A DNA stretch of 64,000 nucleotides from Actinomycetes bacterium. GTDB taxonomy: Bacteria > Actinomycetota > Acidimicrobiia > Acidimicrobiales > Palsa-688. Made by a program: the position numbers and the translations under genes. The notes beneath the pieces were generated by a model that ran no database searches, was not told the DNA's origin, and saw only the letters and a list, made by a program, of their open reading frames with translations. Shown in pieces: positions 33,723 through 42,187 of the stretch (positions are counted from its first letter, which is position 1; each line of letters begins with the position of its first letter). The stretch is taken from contig JAJZIY010000009.1 in assembly GCA_021828475.1 (NCBI GenBank), positions 17,407 through 81,406 on the forward strand, in the 5' to 3' direction.

Positions 33723-34952
33723 TCACAGCTGCGCGGCGTCGAACGACGGCAGGTGCCAGCGCAGCGCCACCTGCGCCCAGCGGCGGGCGAAGTCCTGCGC
33801 GAGCGGCGCCGTCGCCTCTTCGACGGCCTTCGCCCGCTGGTAGAAGACGTCGTTGCCGGGGGCGCTGTAGCACCCGGCTACCTGGCGGTCCGAGGCCCAC
33901 TGGGCCAGGTCCGAGGACACCCCGGCCGAAGCCGATGCCAGGCGGCGCAACTCGCCGGCCACCACCGACAGGCCGGCTCCGGCCATGGTCGACCCCGGTC
34001 CCGTCGCCAGCGAGGCTGTAACGGAGAGGTCCAGGCTGCGGGCTGTGGACAGAGCCGCGACCGCGCCACGCCGGCTGGCCGCCCCCGGTGCCGCTTCACG
34101 GCACACGCCGGCCTCCGCCTGGCGGACGAGTGCCTGGGCCTTGACCGTCCTGCTCACCATGTCCCCTATCTGCTGGCCGGCGTTGCCTGGGGAAGGGCCG
34201 CCGACCACGACTGCGACCGTCACGGACGCGCCGACCAGGAGTGCCAGCGCACCGGCCAGGACCGTCCCGCGGCGGCGACGGACCGGGCGCGCCGGCGGAC
34301 CGGGGGTGACCGGTCCCGCTGCCGCTGTCCCGCCCACGGGAGCCGCCGGCAACGTCGGCCCCTGGGGCGCAGGGCCGTGAAGAGGAGGCGGTGGGGCCAC
34401 CGTCGGCATGACGGCGGTCATGGCCGGCACCGTCGGCAGCCCACCGGGCGGCTCGGCCTGAGGCTGGGGTCGGCCGGCCTTCGCCTGGGGTTCCCGCCGG
34501 CGGCCCGTTGCCGGCGCCGCTCCGCCTGCCAGCGACCCCGGGCGCAGGCCCTGACGACCGGGGGCCTCCCCCTGCGGAGCGGGTGCCGGTGCGTCCGCAC
34601 CACCGCGCGCCGCCGGGCGGACCGTCCTCGAGACCCTGGCCTGCGCGCCGCCCTGGCGCATCGGCGATCCGCGGCCCGGCACCGAGCCCGTGGCAATGGC
34701 CCAGCGCAGGGTGGTCCGCGGCCCGACAGGCGGGGGCATGGTAGGCATCTCGTCCACCGATCCGGCACCGCCGGCGTCGCCACCTGCGGGTGCCACCTCG
34801 TCCGCCTCCATGCCCGGTGGGGCGCCTGGCGCACGGGGCACGCCAACCAGGTCCGCCGGAGGCTGACCACCAACCGCGGCCGTTGCCCCGCCCACCCCGG
34901 ATGGGCGGCCACCACGGCCCTGCTGTCGTCCCACCCGCGAGTTGTCTGCCAC
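33723..34952 (-). CDS. Pro-rich single-pass membrane protein, unknown
   Basis: 409 aa. Residues 1-225 are a Pro/Ala/Gly-rich disordered region; a basic stop-transfer (RPVRRRRG) precedes one TM helix (TVLAGALALLVGASVTVAVVVGG) and a 150-residue extracytoplasmic helical domain (MVSRTVKAQALVRQAEAGVCREAA, two cysteines). Layout resembles actinobacterial membrane proteins with a cytoplasmic Pro-rich arm, but no family is recognised. GTG start with AGGAAGG four bases upstream; TAGTCT formed by the hemW stop may be its promoter. Confidence 0.7.
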   Translation of the reverse strand: MADNSRVGRQQGRGGRPSGVGGATAAVGGQPPADLVGVPRAPGAPPGMEADEVAPAGGDAGGAGSVDEMPTMPPPVGPRTTLRWAIATGSVPGRGSPMRQGGAQARVSRTVRPAARGGADAPAPAPQGEAPGRQGLRPGSLAGGAAPATGRRREPQAKAGRPQPQAEPPGGLPTVPAMTAVMPTVAPPPPLHGPAPQGPTLPAAPVGGTAAAGPVTPGPPARPVRRRRGTVLAGALALLVGASVTVAVVVGGPSPGNAGQQIGDMVSRTVKAQALVRQAEAGVCREAAPGAASRRGAVAALSTARSLDLSVTASLATGPGSTMAGAGLSVVAGELRRLASASAGVSSDLAQWASDRQVAGCYSAPGNDVFYQRAKAVEEATAPLAQDFARRWAQVALRWHLPSFDAAQL

Positions 34953-34970
34953 CTGACCTTCCTCGCCGAA

Positions 34971-34976
34971 AGACTA
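34971..34976 (-). promoter_or_regulatory. -10 box TAGTCT sharing the hemW stop codon
   Basis: The hemW stop TAG (34974-34976) plus TCT forms a TANNNT hexamer 18 bases before the next GTG, leaving room for a short leader with AGGAAGG. Confidence 0.35.
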
Positions 34977-36212
34977 CAGCTGGTCCCGCAGCCTGACCGC
35001 CACCTCGTTTGCGAGCAGGCGGCCCCGCACGGTCAGCACCGCCCGGGCACGTCCCGGCACCGCCAGGGCACCTGCGGAGCCTCCGTCGTGCCCCGGCGCT
35101 CCCGCGAGGACCGTTTCCACCAGGCCGTCCTCGAACAACTCCTCAGGCACCACGCCAGCAGGCACCCCTCCACGGGTCCGTAGGGCGAGCATGAGCGCTT
35201 CCCGCCGCCTGTCGCCGGTCGCCAGGTCCTCGCCTGCCGCCTCCGGCGAGGCGCCGGACTCCACGAGGGCGCAGTAGCGCTCGGGGGTGCGGACGTTCCA
35301 CCAGCGCCGGGCCGAACCGCCGGGACCGGAGCGGTGCGAGTGGGCGGAACAGCCGACCCCGGCGTAATCGCCCTGGTCCCAGTACAGCCGGTTGTGGCGG
35401 CACTCGTGGCCGGGAAGGGACCAGTTGGAGATCTCGTACCAGTCGTAGCCTGCGGCCGACAGCGCCGCGTCGGCCATGAGGTACTTGTCGGCCTGGTCGT
35501 CGTCACCTGGGTAGCGCTCCGGCTGGCGCGAGAGGGGCGTACCCGGCTCCACCGTCAGCGCATAGGCGCTGAGGTGGGCCGGCGCCGGGTCGAGGCCGAG
35601 CACCTCCTCCAACGTGCGCTCCCACTCGCCGAGGGTCTCCCCGGCCGCCCCGTATATGAGGTCGAGGTTGTAGGAGGCACCGAAGCCGGCTTCTGCGGCC
35701 AGGCCAACCGCCCTGGCCACGGCGCCGGTTGTGTGCCGGCGGCCCAGGAGCTCGAGCACGCGGGGGACCATCGACTGGGCACCGAAGGACAGACGGGTGA
35801 CGCCACCACGGCTGTACTCGGCCAGCTTGGCGGCGGTGACCGTCTCCGGGTTGCACTCGACCGTGACCTCCGCCCCGGACGCCAGGCCCACGGCTGCCGA
35901 TATGGAAGCCAGGATGCCGGTCAGCAGCTCCGCTGGCACCAGCGAGGGGGTGCCTCCCCCGAAGAAGACCGAGGTCGCCGGGCCTGCCGACCAGTCAGCC
36001 AGCCCGGCTGCCTGGGTGCGGCACGCCTGCGCATAGCGCTCCCAGAGGTGGCCCCGGTCGGTCCATGTGGCGAAGGCGCAGTAGTCGCAGCGGTGCGAGC
36101 AGAACGGCACGTGCACGTACACGCCGAAACCCACCGGCCTGGCCGCTCGAGCCCGTGGGGGGGAGGCACCTTCGGCGCCTGCGCCCCGGGTGCTGGCATG
36201 GACTGGCGCCAC
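34974..36212 (-). CDS. hemW: HemW-like radical SAM haem chaperone
   Basis: 412 aa. Radical SAM protein: VYVHVPFCSHRCDYCAF has CxxxCxxC followed by A-F rather than the fourth cysteine of coproporphyrinogen dehydrogenase, which marks HemW (haem insertion) over HemN. GGGTPS, NPETV, RLSFGAQS, NLDLIYG and HNRLYWDQGDYAGVGCSAHS are also family motifs. GTG 36212 chosen as the first start before the conserved region outside the fabD promoter; TTG 36233 is an alternative. An Ala/Arg-rich stretch of 30 residues precedes the core. Confidence 0.9.
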   Translation of the reverse strand: MAPVHASTRGAGAEGASPPRARAARPVGFGVYVHVPFCSHRCDYCAFATWTDRGHLWERYAQACRTQAAGLADWSAGPATSVFFGGGTPSLVPAELLTGILASISAAVGLASGAEVTVECNPETVTAAKLAEYSRGGVTRLSFGAQSMVPRVLELLGRRHTTGAVARAVGLAAEAGFGASYNLDLIYGAAGETLGEWERTLEEVLGLDPAPAHLSAYALTVEPGTPLSRQPERYPGDDDQADKYLMADAALSAAGYDWYEISNWSLPGHECRHNRLYWDQGDYAGVGCSAHSHRSGPGGSARRWWNVRTPERYCALVESGASPEAAGEDLATGDRRREALMLALRTRGGVPAGVVPEELFEDGLVETVLAGAPGHDGGSAGALAVPGRARAVLTVRGRLLANEVAVRLRDQL

Positions 36213-36223
36213 CTGTGAACGCG

Positions 36224-36229
36224 TAGCAT
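36224..36229 (+). promoter_or_regulatory. -10 box TAGCAT of fabD in the divergent gap
   Basis: TAGCAT nine bases before the fabD GTG. The 26-bp gap to the divergent hemW start must hold both promoters; the complementary TATGCT could serve hemW. Confidence 0.4.
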
Positions 36230-36238
36230 ACAAGGCTC

Positions 36239-37168
36239 GTGTTCGTTCTCCTCTTCCCCGGCCAGGGCGCGCAGCGGCCCGGCATGGGCACTCCGTGGCA
36301 GGCCCACCCCTCATGGGTGCTGGTCGGCGAGCTGAGCCGCGCCACCGGACGCGACGTGGCCCACCTCCTGCTCGAAGCCGACGCCGAGGAGCTGCGCGCC
36401 ACCCGCAACGCGCAGGTCGCCACCTTCAGCGTGAGCATGGTGGCTCTCGACGCCCTGCGCCGCCACCTGGGCGCCGGGCTGCCAACCGACCGCATGGCGG
36501 CCACCGCCGGCCACAGCCTCGGCGAGTACAGCGCCCTGACTGCCGCCGGCGCCCTGAGCCCTGCGGACGCGGCTCTGCTCGTATCCGAGAGGGGGGAAGC
36601 CATGCAGGCGGCAGCTCAGAGCGGCCCGGGCACGATGGCCGCCGTACTCGGCCTGCAGATCGAGCAGGTGGAGCGAGCCTGCGAGGGTCGGGAGCGAGCC
36701 TGGGTCGCCAACGACAACACCCCTGGGCAGGTCGTCATCGCCGGGACACAGGAAGGGGTCGCCGCCGCCGGTGCCGCCGCCATTGGCCTGGGCGCCAAGC
36801 GCGTCATCCCGCTCCAGGTCGGAGGTGCCTTCCATTCGCCACTGATGGCACCGGCTCAGCACCGCTTGGACGAGGCCCTGAGCCGGGCCGCCTTCGCCAC
36901 CACGGTGCACCCTGTGGTGGCGAACGTGGACGCCGCCCCCCATACCGACGGCTTCGCCGGCCTGCTCTCGGCACAGCTCTGCTCGCGCGTCCGCTGGCGG
37001 GAGTCGCTGCTCGCCCTGGCCGGCCTGGGTGCCCGCACGTTCGTCGAGCTCGGCCCGGGTACCGAGCTCTCCGGGATGGTGCGCCGTTGCCTGCCGGACG
37101 CGGTACGGGCCAACGTTGCCGGACCGGCCGACCTCGAGGCGGCAGCGTCCGCCCTCAGCGCGAGCTGA
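36239..37168 (+). CDS. fabD: Malonyl-CoA:ACP transacylase
   Basis: 309 aa. Loads malonate onto ACP for fatty acid synthesis. FPGQGAQRPGMG at the N-terminus, nucleophile in ATAGHSLGEYSAL, QVVIAGTQEGV, GAFHSPLM with catalytic His, and VELGPGTELSGMVRR. About 40 residues around DVAHLLLEADAEELRATRNAQ replace the usual substrate loop. GTG start gives MFVLLFPGQG directly, so the start is secure. No other fab gene is present in the window. Confidence 0.94.
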   Translation: MFVLLFPGQGAQRPGMGTPWQAHPSWVLVGELSRATGRDVAHLLLEADAEELRATRNAQVATFSVSMVALDALRRHLGAGLPTDRMAATAGHSLGEYSALTAAGALSPADAALLVSERGEAMQAAAQSGPGTMAAVLGLQIEQVERACEGRERAWVANDNTPGQVVIAGTQEGVAAAGAAAIGLGAKRVIPLQVGGAFHSPLMAPAQHRLDEALSRAAFATTVHPVVANVDAAPHTDGFAGLLSAQLCSRVRWRESLLALAGLGARTFVELGPGTELSGMVRRCLPDAVRANVAGPADLEAAASALSAS

Positions 37169-37199
37169 GGCGCGCTGCCGCCCGTAGAGCCAGGACGGC

Positions 37200-37715
37200 T
37201 CAGGCGTCCTGGGACAGCCAGCGCCGCCAGTCGCGCAGCCCCGCCTCCACGTCACGCGGCGACATGCGCACCACCTGCTCGGGAATGCGGCCCACGACCG
37301 CTCTCCGGCGCGCGTAGTCGTGCGCGATGCCGGCGAAAAGGGGCTTGCGGAAAGCGACCAGATCGGCGGGGGCGCCCGGCAGGAAGCCCCACAGCCCGAA
37401 GGACCATTCCATGTCGTAGATGGTGGGCGCCCGGTGGAACAGTGAAGCCCTCCTGGTCCCACAGGCGAAGCAACCGGCCAGCATGTCCTGGTCGTGCTCG
37501 CCCTCGGCCAGTGCGGCCCTCTCGGCCAGGCGCTTGGCCAGCTTGAGCCCGTAGCCGAGATCGGGCCCCGTGGCACCGAAGCGCGGGCCCTGCGGCGCGC
37601 GGAGCGTGGCCAGTTCGGCCGGACGGTCCTGCTCCCAGTGCCCAGGGCTCGAAAGGCGGCTCGAGGGCCTCACCCTGTCCGTCGACACCAGGGGCACGTA
37701 GTCGGGTTGAGCCAT
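37200..37715 (-). CDS. Conserved hypothetical protein
   Basis: 171 aa, unrecognised, soluble. Notable segments: GCFACGTRRASLF (CxxC, possibly metal or redox), PTIYDMEWSFGLWGFLPGAPADLVAFRKPLFAGIAHDYARRR and a C-terminal basic helix (VEAGLRDWRRWLSQ). ATG 37715 with TAAGTT six bases upstream; the TAA is the cimA stop. Converges with fabD. Confidence 0.7.
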   Translation of the reverse strand: MAQPDYVPLVSTDRVRPSSRLSSPGHWEQDRPAELATLRAPQGPRFGATGPDLGYGLKLAKRLAERAALAEGEHDQDMLAGCFACGTRRASLFHRAPTIYDMEWSFGLWGFLPGAPADLVAFRKPLFAGIAHDYARRRAVVGRIPEQVVRMSPRDVEAGLRDWRRWLSQDA

Positions 37716-37721
37716 GGCTAG

Positions 37722-37727
37722 AACTTA
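37722..37727 (-). promoter_or_regulatory. -10 box TAAGTT sharing the cimA stop codon
   Basis: Minus strand GGGTAAGTTCTAGCCATG: the cimA stop TAA is the start of TAAGTT, six bases before the ATG of the 171-aa gene. Confidence 0.5.
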
Positions 37728-39389
37728 CCCGAGCCGCTCGGGGCCCGGCCCCTGCGCGTCGGGGACGTGCTCGGGGACGGGGACGTGCTCGGGGACGGGG
37801 ACGTGCTCGGTGGCACCGGCGTGGAGAAGGCCGTAGACGATGGAGTCCGACAACGCCTGCCACGAAGCCTCGATGATGTTCTCCGAGACCCCGATCGTGG
37901 TCCAGGTGCTTTCGCCGTCCGTGGAGTCGATGAGGACCCGGGTCACAGCCGCCGTGCCCGTCCCCGACTCCAGCACCCGGACCTTGAAGTCCGTGAGGTG
38001 GATGCGGGCGAGCTCGGGGTGCGAGCGGCCGAGCGCCTTGCGAAGAGCAGCGTCGAGGGCGTTGACGGGCCCGTTGCCCTCCGCCACCTCCATGATCCTC
38101 TCGTCCCCGACGAAGAGCTTTATGCGCGCCTCGGTGAGGAAACTGCCGTCCTCGCGCAGGTCGGTGACGACCCGGTGCGACTCCAGCCGGAAGAACGACT
38201 GCTTCCAACCCGTCGCCGCCCGCATGAGCAGCTCGAGGGACCCGTCCGCTACCTCGAAGTGGTAGCCGGCGTGCTCTAGCTCCTTGAGCCGGGTGACCAC
38301 GAACGCTGTCTCGGAGTCGGTGAGATCCAAGCCAAGTTGCTGCGCCTTCAGGGCGACGGTGGACCGGCCGGACATCTCCGAGAGCACGAAGCGGTTGGTG
38401 TTGCCCACAGCCTCGGGGTCGACGTGCGAGTAGGCGCGCGGGGCGCGGGCGATGGCGCTGGTGTGGATGCCCGCCTTGTGGGCGAACGCGGACACTCCGA
38501 CGAAGGGCTGGCGGGGGTCGGGCGCCAGGTTGACGATCTCGGCGATGTGGCGAGCGACGGGCGTGAGCAGGTGCAGCCGGCCGGGCTCGAGTGTCTCGAT
38601 GCCGAGCTTGAGCGTGAGATTGGCGACAACCGCCGTCAGGTCGGCGTTGCCCGTGCGCTCACCGTAGCCGTTGATGCAGCCCTGGACGTGGTCAGCACCC
38701 TCGAGCACGGCCGCGACCGAATTGGCGACGGCGCAGCCGGTGTCGTTGTGGAAATGGGCACCGAGCCGGCCGGGCGACATGGCCCGGACCTCGGCGACCA
38801 CTCTGCGCACCTGGTGCGGGAGCATGCCTCCGTTGGTGTCGCAGAGCACAGGCGCGGCACCGACCTCGCGCACCACCCGCAGGAAGTCCGCGCTGAAGCC
38901 CGGGTCCTCCAGGTAGCCGTCGAAGAAGTGCTCCGCGTCCACCAGCACGGTCTTGCCGTGGTTGCGCAGGTAAGACACCGAGTCGGCCACCATGTCGAGG
39001 GCCTCGGTCGTCGTGGTGCGCAGGGTCTCGGTTATGTGCCATGGCGAAGCCTTGGCCACCAGGCACACATGGCCGGTACCGGCTTCCACCAGGTCGGCCA
39101 TGACCGGGTCCGTCTCGGCTCTGCCACCGGCTTTGCGGGTGGAGCCGAAAGCGACCAGCCTGGCCGAGCCGAGCGCCAGCCCGCCCTGCCGTGCGCGCTC
39201 GAAGAACTCCTTGTCCTTGGGGTGGGCACCCGGCCACCCACCCTCGATGTAGTGCAGCCCGAGACGGTCGAGCTGCTCGGCCACCCGCAGCTTGTCCGCC
39301 ACCGTGAGCGACAGGCCCTCGGCCTGGCTCCCGTCGCGCAGGGTCGTGTCGAAGATCTCTACGCTCGCCGGAGCGTTTTCAGCGGACAT
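37725..39389 (-). CDS. cimA: Citramalate synthase
   Basis: 554 aa. Condenses pyruvate and acetyl-CoA to citramalate, the threonine-independent route to isoleucine. DRE-TIM motif EIFDTTLRDGSQAEG, HFHNDTGCAVANS, NGYGERTGNADL; the C-terminal regulatory domain (FKVRVLESGTGTAAVTRVLIDSTDGESTWTTIGVSENIIEASWQAL) and length fit CimA better than 2-isopropylmalate synthase. ATG 39389 overlaps ilvE by 11 bases. The last 25 residues contain PEHVPV repeats from an 18-bp duplication. Last gene of leuB-ilvE-cimA. Confidence 0.93.
   Translation of the reverse strand: MSAENAPASVEIFDTTLRDGSQAEGLSLTVADKLRVAEQLDRLGLHYIEGGWPGAHPKDKEFFERARQGGLALGSARLVAFGSTRKAGGRAETDPVMADLVEAGTGHVCLVAKASPWHITETLRTTTTEALDMVADSVSYLRNHGKTVLVDAEHFFDGYLEDPGFSADFLRVVREVGAAPVLCDTNGGMLPHQVRRVVAEVRAMSPGRLGAHFHNDTGCAVANSVAAVLEGADHVQGCINGYGERTGNADLTAVVANLTLKLGIETLEPGRLHLLTPVARHIAEIVNLAPDPRQPFVGVSAFAHKAGIHTSAIARAPRAYSHVDPEAVGNTNRFVLSEMSGRSTVALKAQQLGLDLTDSETAFVVTRLKELEHAGYHFEVADGSLELLMRAATGWKQSFFRLESHRVVTDLREDGSFLTEARIKLFVGDERIMEVAEGNGPVNALDAALRKALGRSHPELARIHLTDFKVRVLESGTGTAAVTRVLIDSTDGESTWTTIGVSENIIEASWQALSDSIVYGLLHAGATEHVPVPEHVPVPEHVPDAQGPGPERLG
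37761..37809. repeat. 18-bp tandem repeat at the cimA 3' end
   Basis: Unit GGGGACGTGCTCGGGGAC at 37761 and 37779 plus a 13-base partial copy; in frame, it encodes PEHVPV in the tail of CimA. Confidence 0.9.
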
Positions 39390-40302
39390 GTTCCACCCAG
39401 CGCCGGTACCTGTCCACCTCGCCGCGCACTGCGGCGCGGTACGCGTCCTGGATCTTTCGCGTCAGCGGTCCGGGCGTGCCATCTCCGACGACGCGGTCGT
39501 CCACCGAGCTGATGGGGACCACTTCTGCAGCCGTGCCCGTCATGAAGGCCTCGTCGGCCGTATAGAGGTCCGAACGCAGGATGTTGCCGAACTCGACCTC
39601 GGCACCGAGGTCACGGGCTATGGCCGTGACGGAGTCCTGCGTTATGCCCTGCAGCGCGCCGGCCGACACCGGCGGGGTGACCAGCCGGTCGCCACGCAGC
39701 ACGAAGATGTTCTCGCCGGTGCATTCACTGACATATCCTTGGGGCGAGAGCAGCACGGCCTCGTCGTAGCCGCTCTTCAGTGCCTCTGCTTTGGCCATCG
39801 AAGAGTTGATGTACATCCCGGTGCCCTTTGCGGCCGGTGGCATGGCATTGGGGTCGTGGCGTTGCCATGAGCTGATCTTGACCCGCACGCCGTTGCGGGT
39901 GCCCTCTTCGCCCAGGTACGCGCCCCACGGCCACACGGCGATCGCCACCTTGACATCGCAGTTGAGCGTCAACAGGCCCATCTCTCCGTAACCGAGGTAG
40001 ACGAGCGGGCGTATGTAGCACTCGTCGAGGTTGTTGGCGGCCACCGTCTGCTTCACCGCGTCCACGATCTGGACCGCACTGAAGGGGATGTCCATCATGA
40101 AGATCTTGGCCGAGTCGAAAAGGCGCCGAATGTGGTCCGTAAGGCGGAATATCCCCGGGCCCTGCGAGGTCGCGTAGGCCCTGATGCCCTCGAACACCCC
40201 GCACCCGTAGTGCAGCGAATGGGTGAGCACATGGACGTTGGCCTCGTCCCATGTCACGAGCTCGCCGTCCATCCAGATGTAGTCGGTCTTGGTCAGAGGC
40301 AT
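39379..40302 (-). CDS. ilvE: Branched-chain amino acid aminotransferase
   Basis: 307 aa, PLP fold type IV. Final step of Ile, Leu and Val synthesis. HVLTHSLHYGCGVFEGIRAY, RPLVYLGYGEMGL, catalytic Lys in INSSMAKAEALKSGYDEAVLL and SECTGENIFVLRGDRLVTPP are intact. ATG 40302 lies three bases after the leuB stop with AAAGGG upstream; overlaps cimA. Confidence 0.96.
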   Translation of the reverse strand: MPLTKTDYIWMDGELVTWDEANVHVLTHSLHYGCGVFEGIRAYATSQGPGIFRLTDHIRRLFDSAKIFMMDIPFSAVQIVDAVKQTVAANNLDECYIRPLVYLGYGEMGLLTLNCDVKVAIAVWPWGAYLGEEGTRNGVRVKISSWQRHDPNAMPPAAKGTGMYINSSMAKAEALKSGYDEAVLLSPQGYVSECTGENIFVLRGDRLVTPPVSAGALQGITQDSVTAIARDLGAEVEFGNILRSDLYTADEAFMTGTAAEVVPISSVDDRVVGDGTPGPLTRKIQDAYRAAVRGEVDRYRRWVEHVR

Positions 40303-40305
40303 GTC

Positions 40306-41316
40306 TTACACCCTTTCGGAGATGGCGTCGCCGAACTGCTCGGTACTGAGCGGGCTCGCCGGTTGGTAGTCGTTGACAGCTTTGGTAATGCGCGCGGCTT
40401 CTTCGGCCAGCCCTAGGTGCTCGAGCATCATGGCCGCCGAGACGATGGCGGCCGTGGGGTTGGCCTTGCCCGTCCCGGCAATGTCGGGAGCGCTGCCGTG
40501 GACGGGTTCGAACATCGACGGGCCGGTGCGCGCCGGGTTGAGGTTGCCCGATGCGGCCCGACCGATACCGCCCGAGAGCGCACCTGCGAGGTCGGTCAGG
40601 ATGTCGCCGAAGAGGTTGTCGGTTACCACGACGTCGTAGCGGCCCGGAGACTCCACCATGTAGATGCAGGCGGCGTCGACGTGGTTGTAGGCGGTGGCGA
40701 CATCCGGGTGCTCGGCTGCGACCTCGTCGAAGGTGCGCTGCCACAGGTCGCCCGAGTAGTTGAGGACGTTGGTCTTGTGCACCAGGGTCAGGTGCCGGCG
40801 GCGGGACTGCGCCAGCCCGAACGCGTACCGCACACAGCGCTCGACGCCGAAACGGGTGTTCACGGAACCCTGTGTGGCCACTTCCTGGGGCGTACCCCTG
40901 CGCAGCAAGCCGCCCTCCCCGGCATACGTGCCCTCGGTGTTCTCCCGCACCACGGCGAAGTCCACCGGCACGCCCGCCCCCACGCTGGCGGCAGCCCGGA
41001 ACGGCCTCAGGTTCACGAACAGGTCCAGCTCGAAACGCATGCGCAGGAGCAGGCCGCGCTCGAGCACGCCGGGCGGCACCTCGGGCGAACCGATCGCCCC
41101 GAGGAGGATGGCGTCGAAACCGCGCAGCTCGCCGAGGACGCTGTCGGGCAGGATCTCCCCGGTGGAGAGGTACCTCCTGGCCCCCAGGTCGTAGTCGACC
41201 GTCTCGAGCCGCGCGCCCGCGGCCCGGGCGACTTTGAGGGCCTCGGCTATGACCTCTGGGCCTATGCCGTCGCCGCCTATCACGGCTACACGGTGGGCGT
41301 TGTCAGTGGCGCTCAA
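40306..41316 (-). CDS. leuB: 3-isopropylmalate dehydrogenase
   Basis: 336 aa. Oxidative decarboxylation in leucine synthesis; may also act on 3-methylmalate from citramalate. [11 protein letters not shown]-terminus, [61 protein letters not shown] 41316 chosen: AGGAGGAG lies nine bases upstream and the family N-terminus follows within ten residues; the 32 extra track residues are leader. Preceded by an attenuator, so transcription should respond to branched-chain aminoacyl-tRNA. Confidence 0.95.
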   Translation of the reverse strand: MSATDNAHRVAVIGGDGIGPEVIAEALKVARAAGARLETVDYDLGARRYLSTGEILPDSVLGELRGFDAILLGAIGSPEVPPGVLERGLLLRMRFELDLFVNLRPFRAAASVGAGVPVDFAVVRENTEGTYAGEGGLLRRGTPQEVATQGSVNTRFGVERCVRYAFGLAQSRRRHLTLVHKTNVLNYSGDLWQRTFDEVAAEHPDVATAYNHVDAACIYMVESPGRYDVVVTDNLFGDILTDLAGALSGGIGRAASGNLNPARTGPSMFEPVHGSAPDIAGTGKANPTAAIVSAAMMLEHLGLAEEAARITKAVNDYQPASPLSTEQFGDAISERV

Positions 41317-41372
41317 TTGCGGGCGCTCCTCCTCGTGCGGGATGGTCCTGGATGTCAGCTGCGCCCGGACAT

Positions 41373-41402
41373 GAAAACGACCGCCCCTCTGGGACGGTCG
41401 TT
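41373..41402 (-). terminator. Attenuator terminator before leuB
   Basis: Minus strand stem AACGACCGTCCC / GGGGCGGTCGTT (12 pairs with one U-G), loop AGA, then TTT. It lies about 27 bases after the leader peptide stop and 57 bases before leuB, the classical place for an attenuation terminator. Confidence 0.85.
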
Positions 41403-41428
41403 CGACGCACACCCCGGGCGGGCGCGCG

Positions 41429-41503
41429 TCAACAGGTAATTACTACAGCCGGCTTGGCCGACCGCGTCTCGTTGACGCCGCTGGGTGCGGTGGTCGAGTT
41501 CAT
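41429..41503 (-). CDS. Leader peptide of the leuB-ilvE-cimA attenuator
   Basis: 24 codons, ending AKPAVVITC then TGA. The penultimate block Val-Val-Ile uses GTA GTA ATT, codons rare in this high-GC genome, so ribosome stalling at low charged Val/Ile tRNA is expected to prevent the downstream terminator from forming. It lies between a good sigma-70 promoter and the terminator. Too short for the track; the longer frame around it is antisense to greA. Confidence 0.75.
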   Translation of the reverse strand: MNSTTAPSGVNETRSAKPAVVITC

Positions 41504-41513
41504 TGGCCTTCCT

Positions 41514-41542
41514 AGTATCGCAGCTGCGCCCGCCGTTCGCAA
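41514..41542 (-). promoter_or_regulatory. Promoter of the leader peptide and leuB operon
   Basis: Minus strand TTGCGA (41537-41542), exactly 17 bases, GATACT (41514-41519), ten bases before the leader peptide ATG. It lies back to back with the greA promoter. Confidence 0.6.
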
Positions 41543-41590
41543 CCACCCTCGGAGGCCTGGCCACGGCCGCGTATCGACGGCCCGCCCTGG

Positions 41591-41596
41591 TACCCT
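41591..41596 (+). promoter_or_regulatory. -10 box TACCCT of greA, leaderless arrangement
   Basis: TACCCT-GCGCTGC-ATG, seven bases from hexamer to start, no ribosome-binding site. Confidence 0.5.
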
Positions 41597-41603
41597 GCGC
41601 TGC

Positions 41604-42068
41604 ATGGCCACTACCAAGTTGTCGTCGGCGACCTTCGCGCGGTTGCAGGCAGAGTTGGACGACCTGAGGACCCGGGGCCGGGTCGAGATCGCCCGCGACA
41701 TCGAGGCGGCGCGGGCGCTGGGTGACCTGTCCGAAAACGGCGACTACCACGCCGCCAAGGACGCGCAGGGCAAGATGGAGGCCCGCATACGCCAGCTCGA
41801 GGCCATGTTGAAGGACGCCGAGGTCGTCGACGGGGCACCTACGGGCGAGGTCGCCGCCGGTGTGACCGTCCGCTTGCGCTACGTCGGCGACGACGAGGTC
41901 GAGAAGTACCTGGTCGGGTCAATCGAGGAACGGGACTCGGGCACTGCGGTGATCTCGCCGGGCTCGCCACTGGGCCAGGCGCTCATGGGGAAGCGCGCCG
42001 GTGCTGTCGTCGGCTACGAGGCACCGAGCGGCAAGCTCGAGGTGGAGATCGTCTCCGTAGGCGACTGA
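41604..42068 (+). CDS. greA: Transcription elongation factor GreA
   Basis: 154 aa. Rescues backtracked RNA polymerase by stimulating RNA cleavage. N-terminal coiled coil with the acidic tip (EAARALGDLSENGDYHAAKDAQ), then FKBP-like C-terminal domain (VISPGSPLGQALMGKRAGAVVGYEAPSG). Full family length. ATG 41604 fits both the family N-terminus and the TACCCT box; the upstream part of the track ORF is leader region of leuB. Confidence 0.97.
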   Translation: MATTKLSSATFARLQAELDDLRTRGRVEIARDIEAARALGDLSENGDYHAAKDAQGKMEARIRQLEAMLKDAEVVDGAPTGEVAAGVTVRLRYVGDDEVEKYLVGSIEERDSGTAVISPGSPLGQALMGKRAGAVVGYEAPSGKLEVEIVSVGD

Positions 42069-42097
42069 GCGCGGCCGGGCGCCACTGAGCGCGGCCG
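42064..42097. repeat. 14-bp repeat spanning the greA stop
   Basis: ACTGAGCGCGGCCG at 42064-42077 (containing the greA TGA) and again at 42084-42097, 20 bp apart. Confidence 0.8.
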
Positions 42098-42187
42098 ACG
42101 CGAGCCACACCTTCCAAACTCGTCGGTGCCGACCTGGTACTTGGGCTCAATCTCGCGTCCCGAGCCGCCGACAAGGCCTGTACGGTC

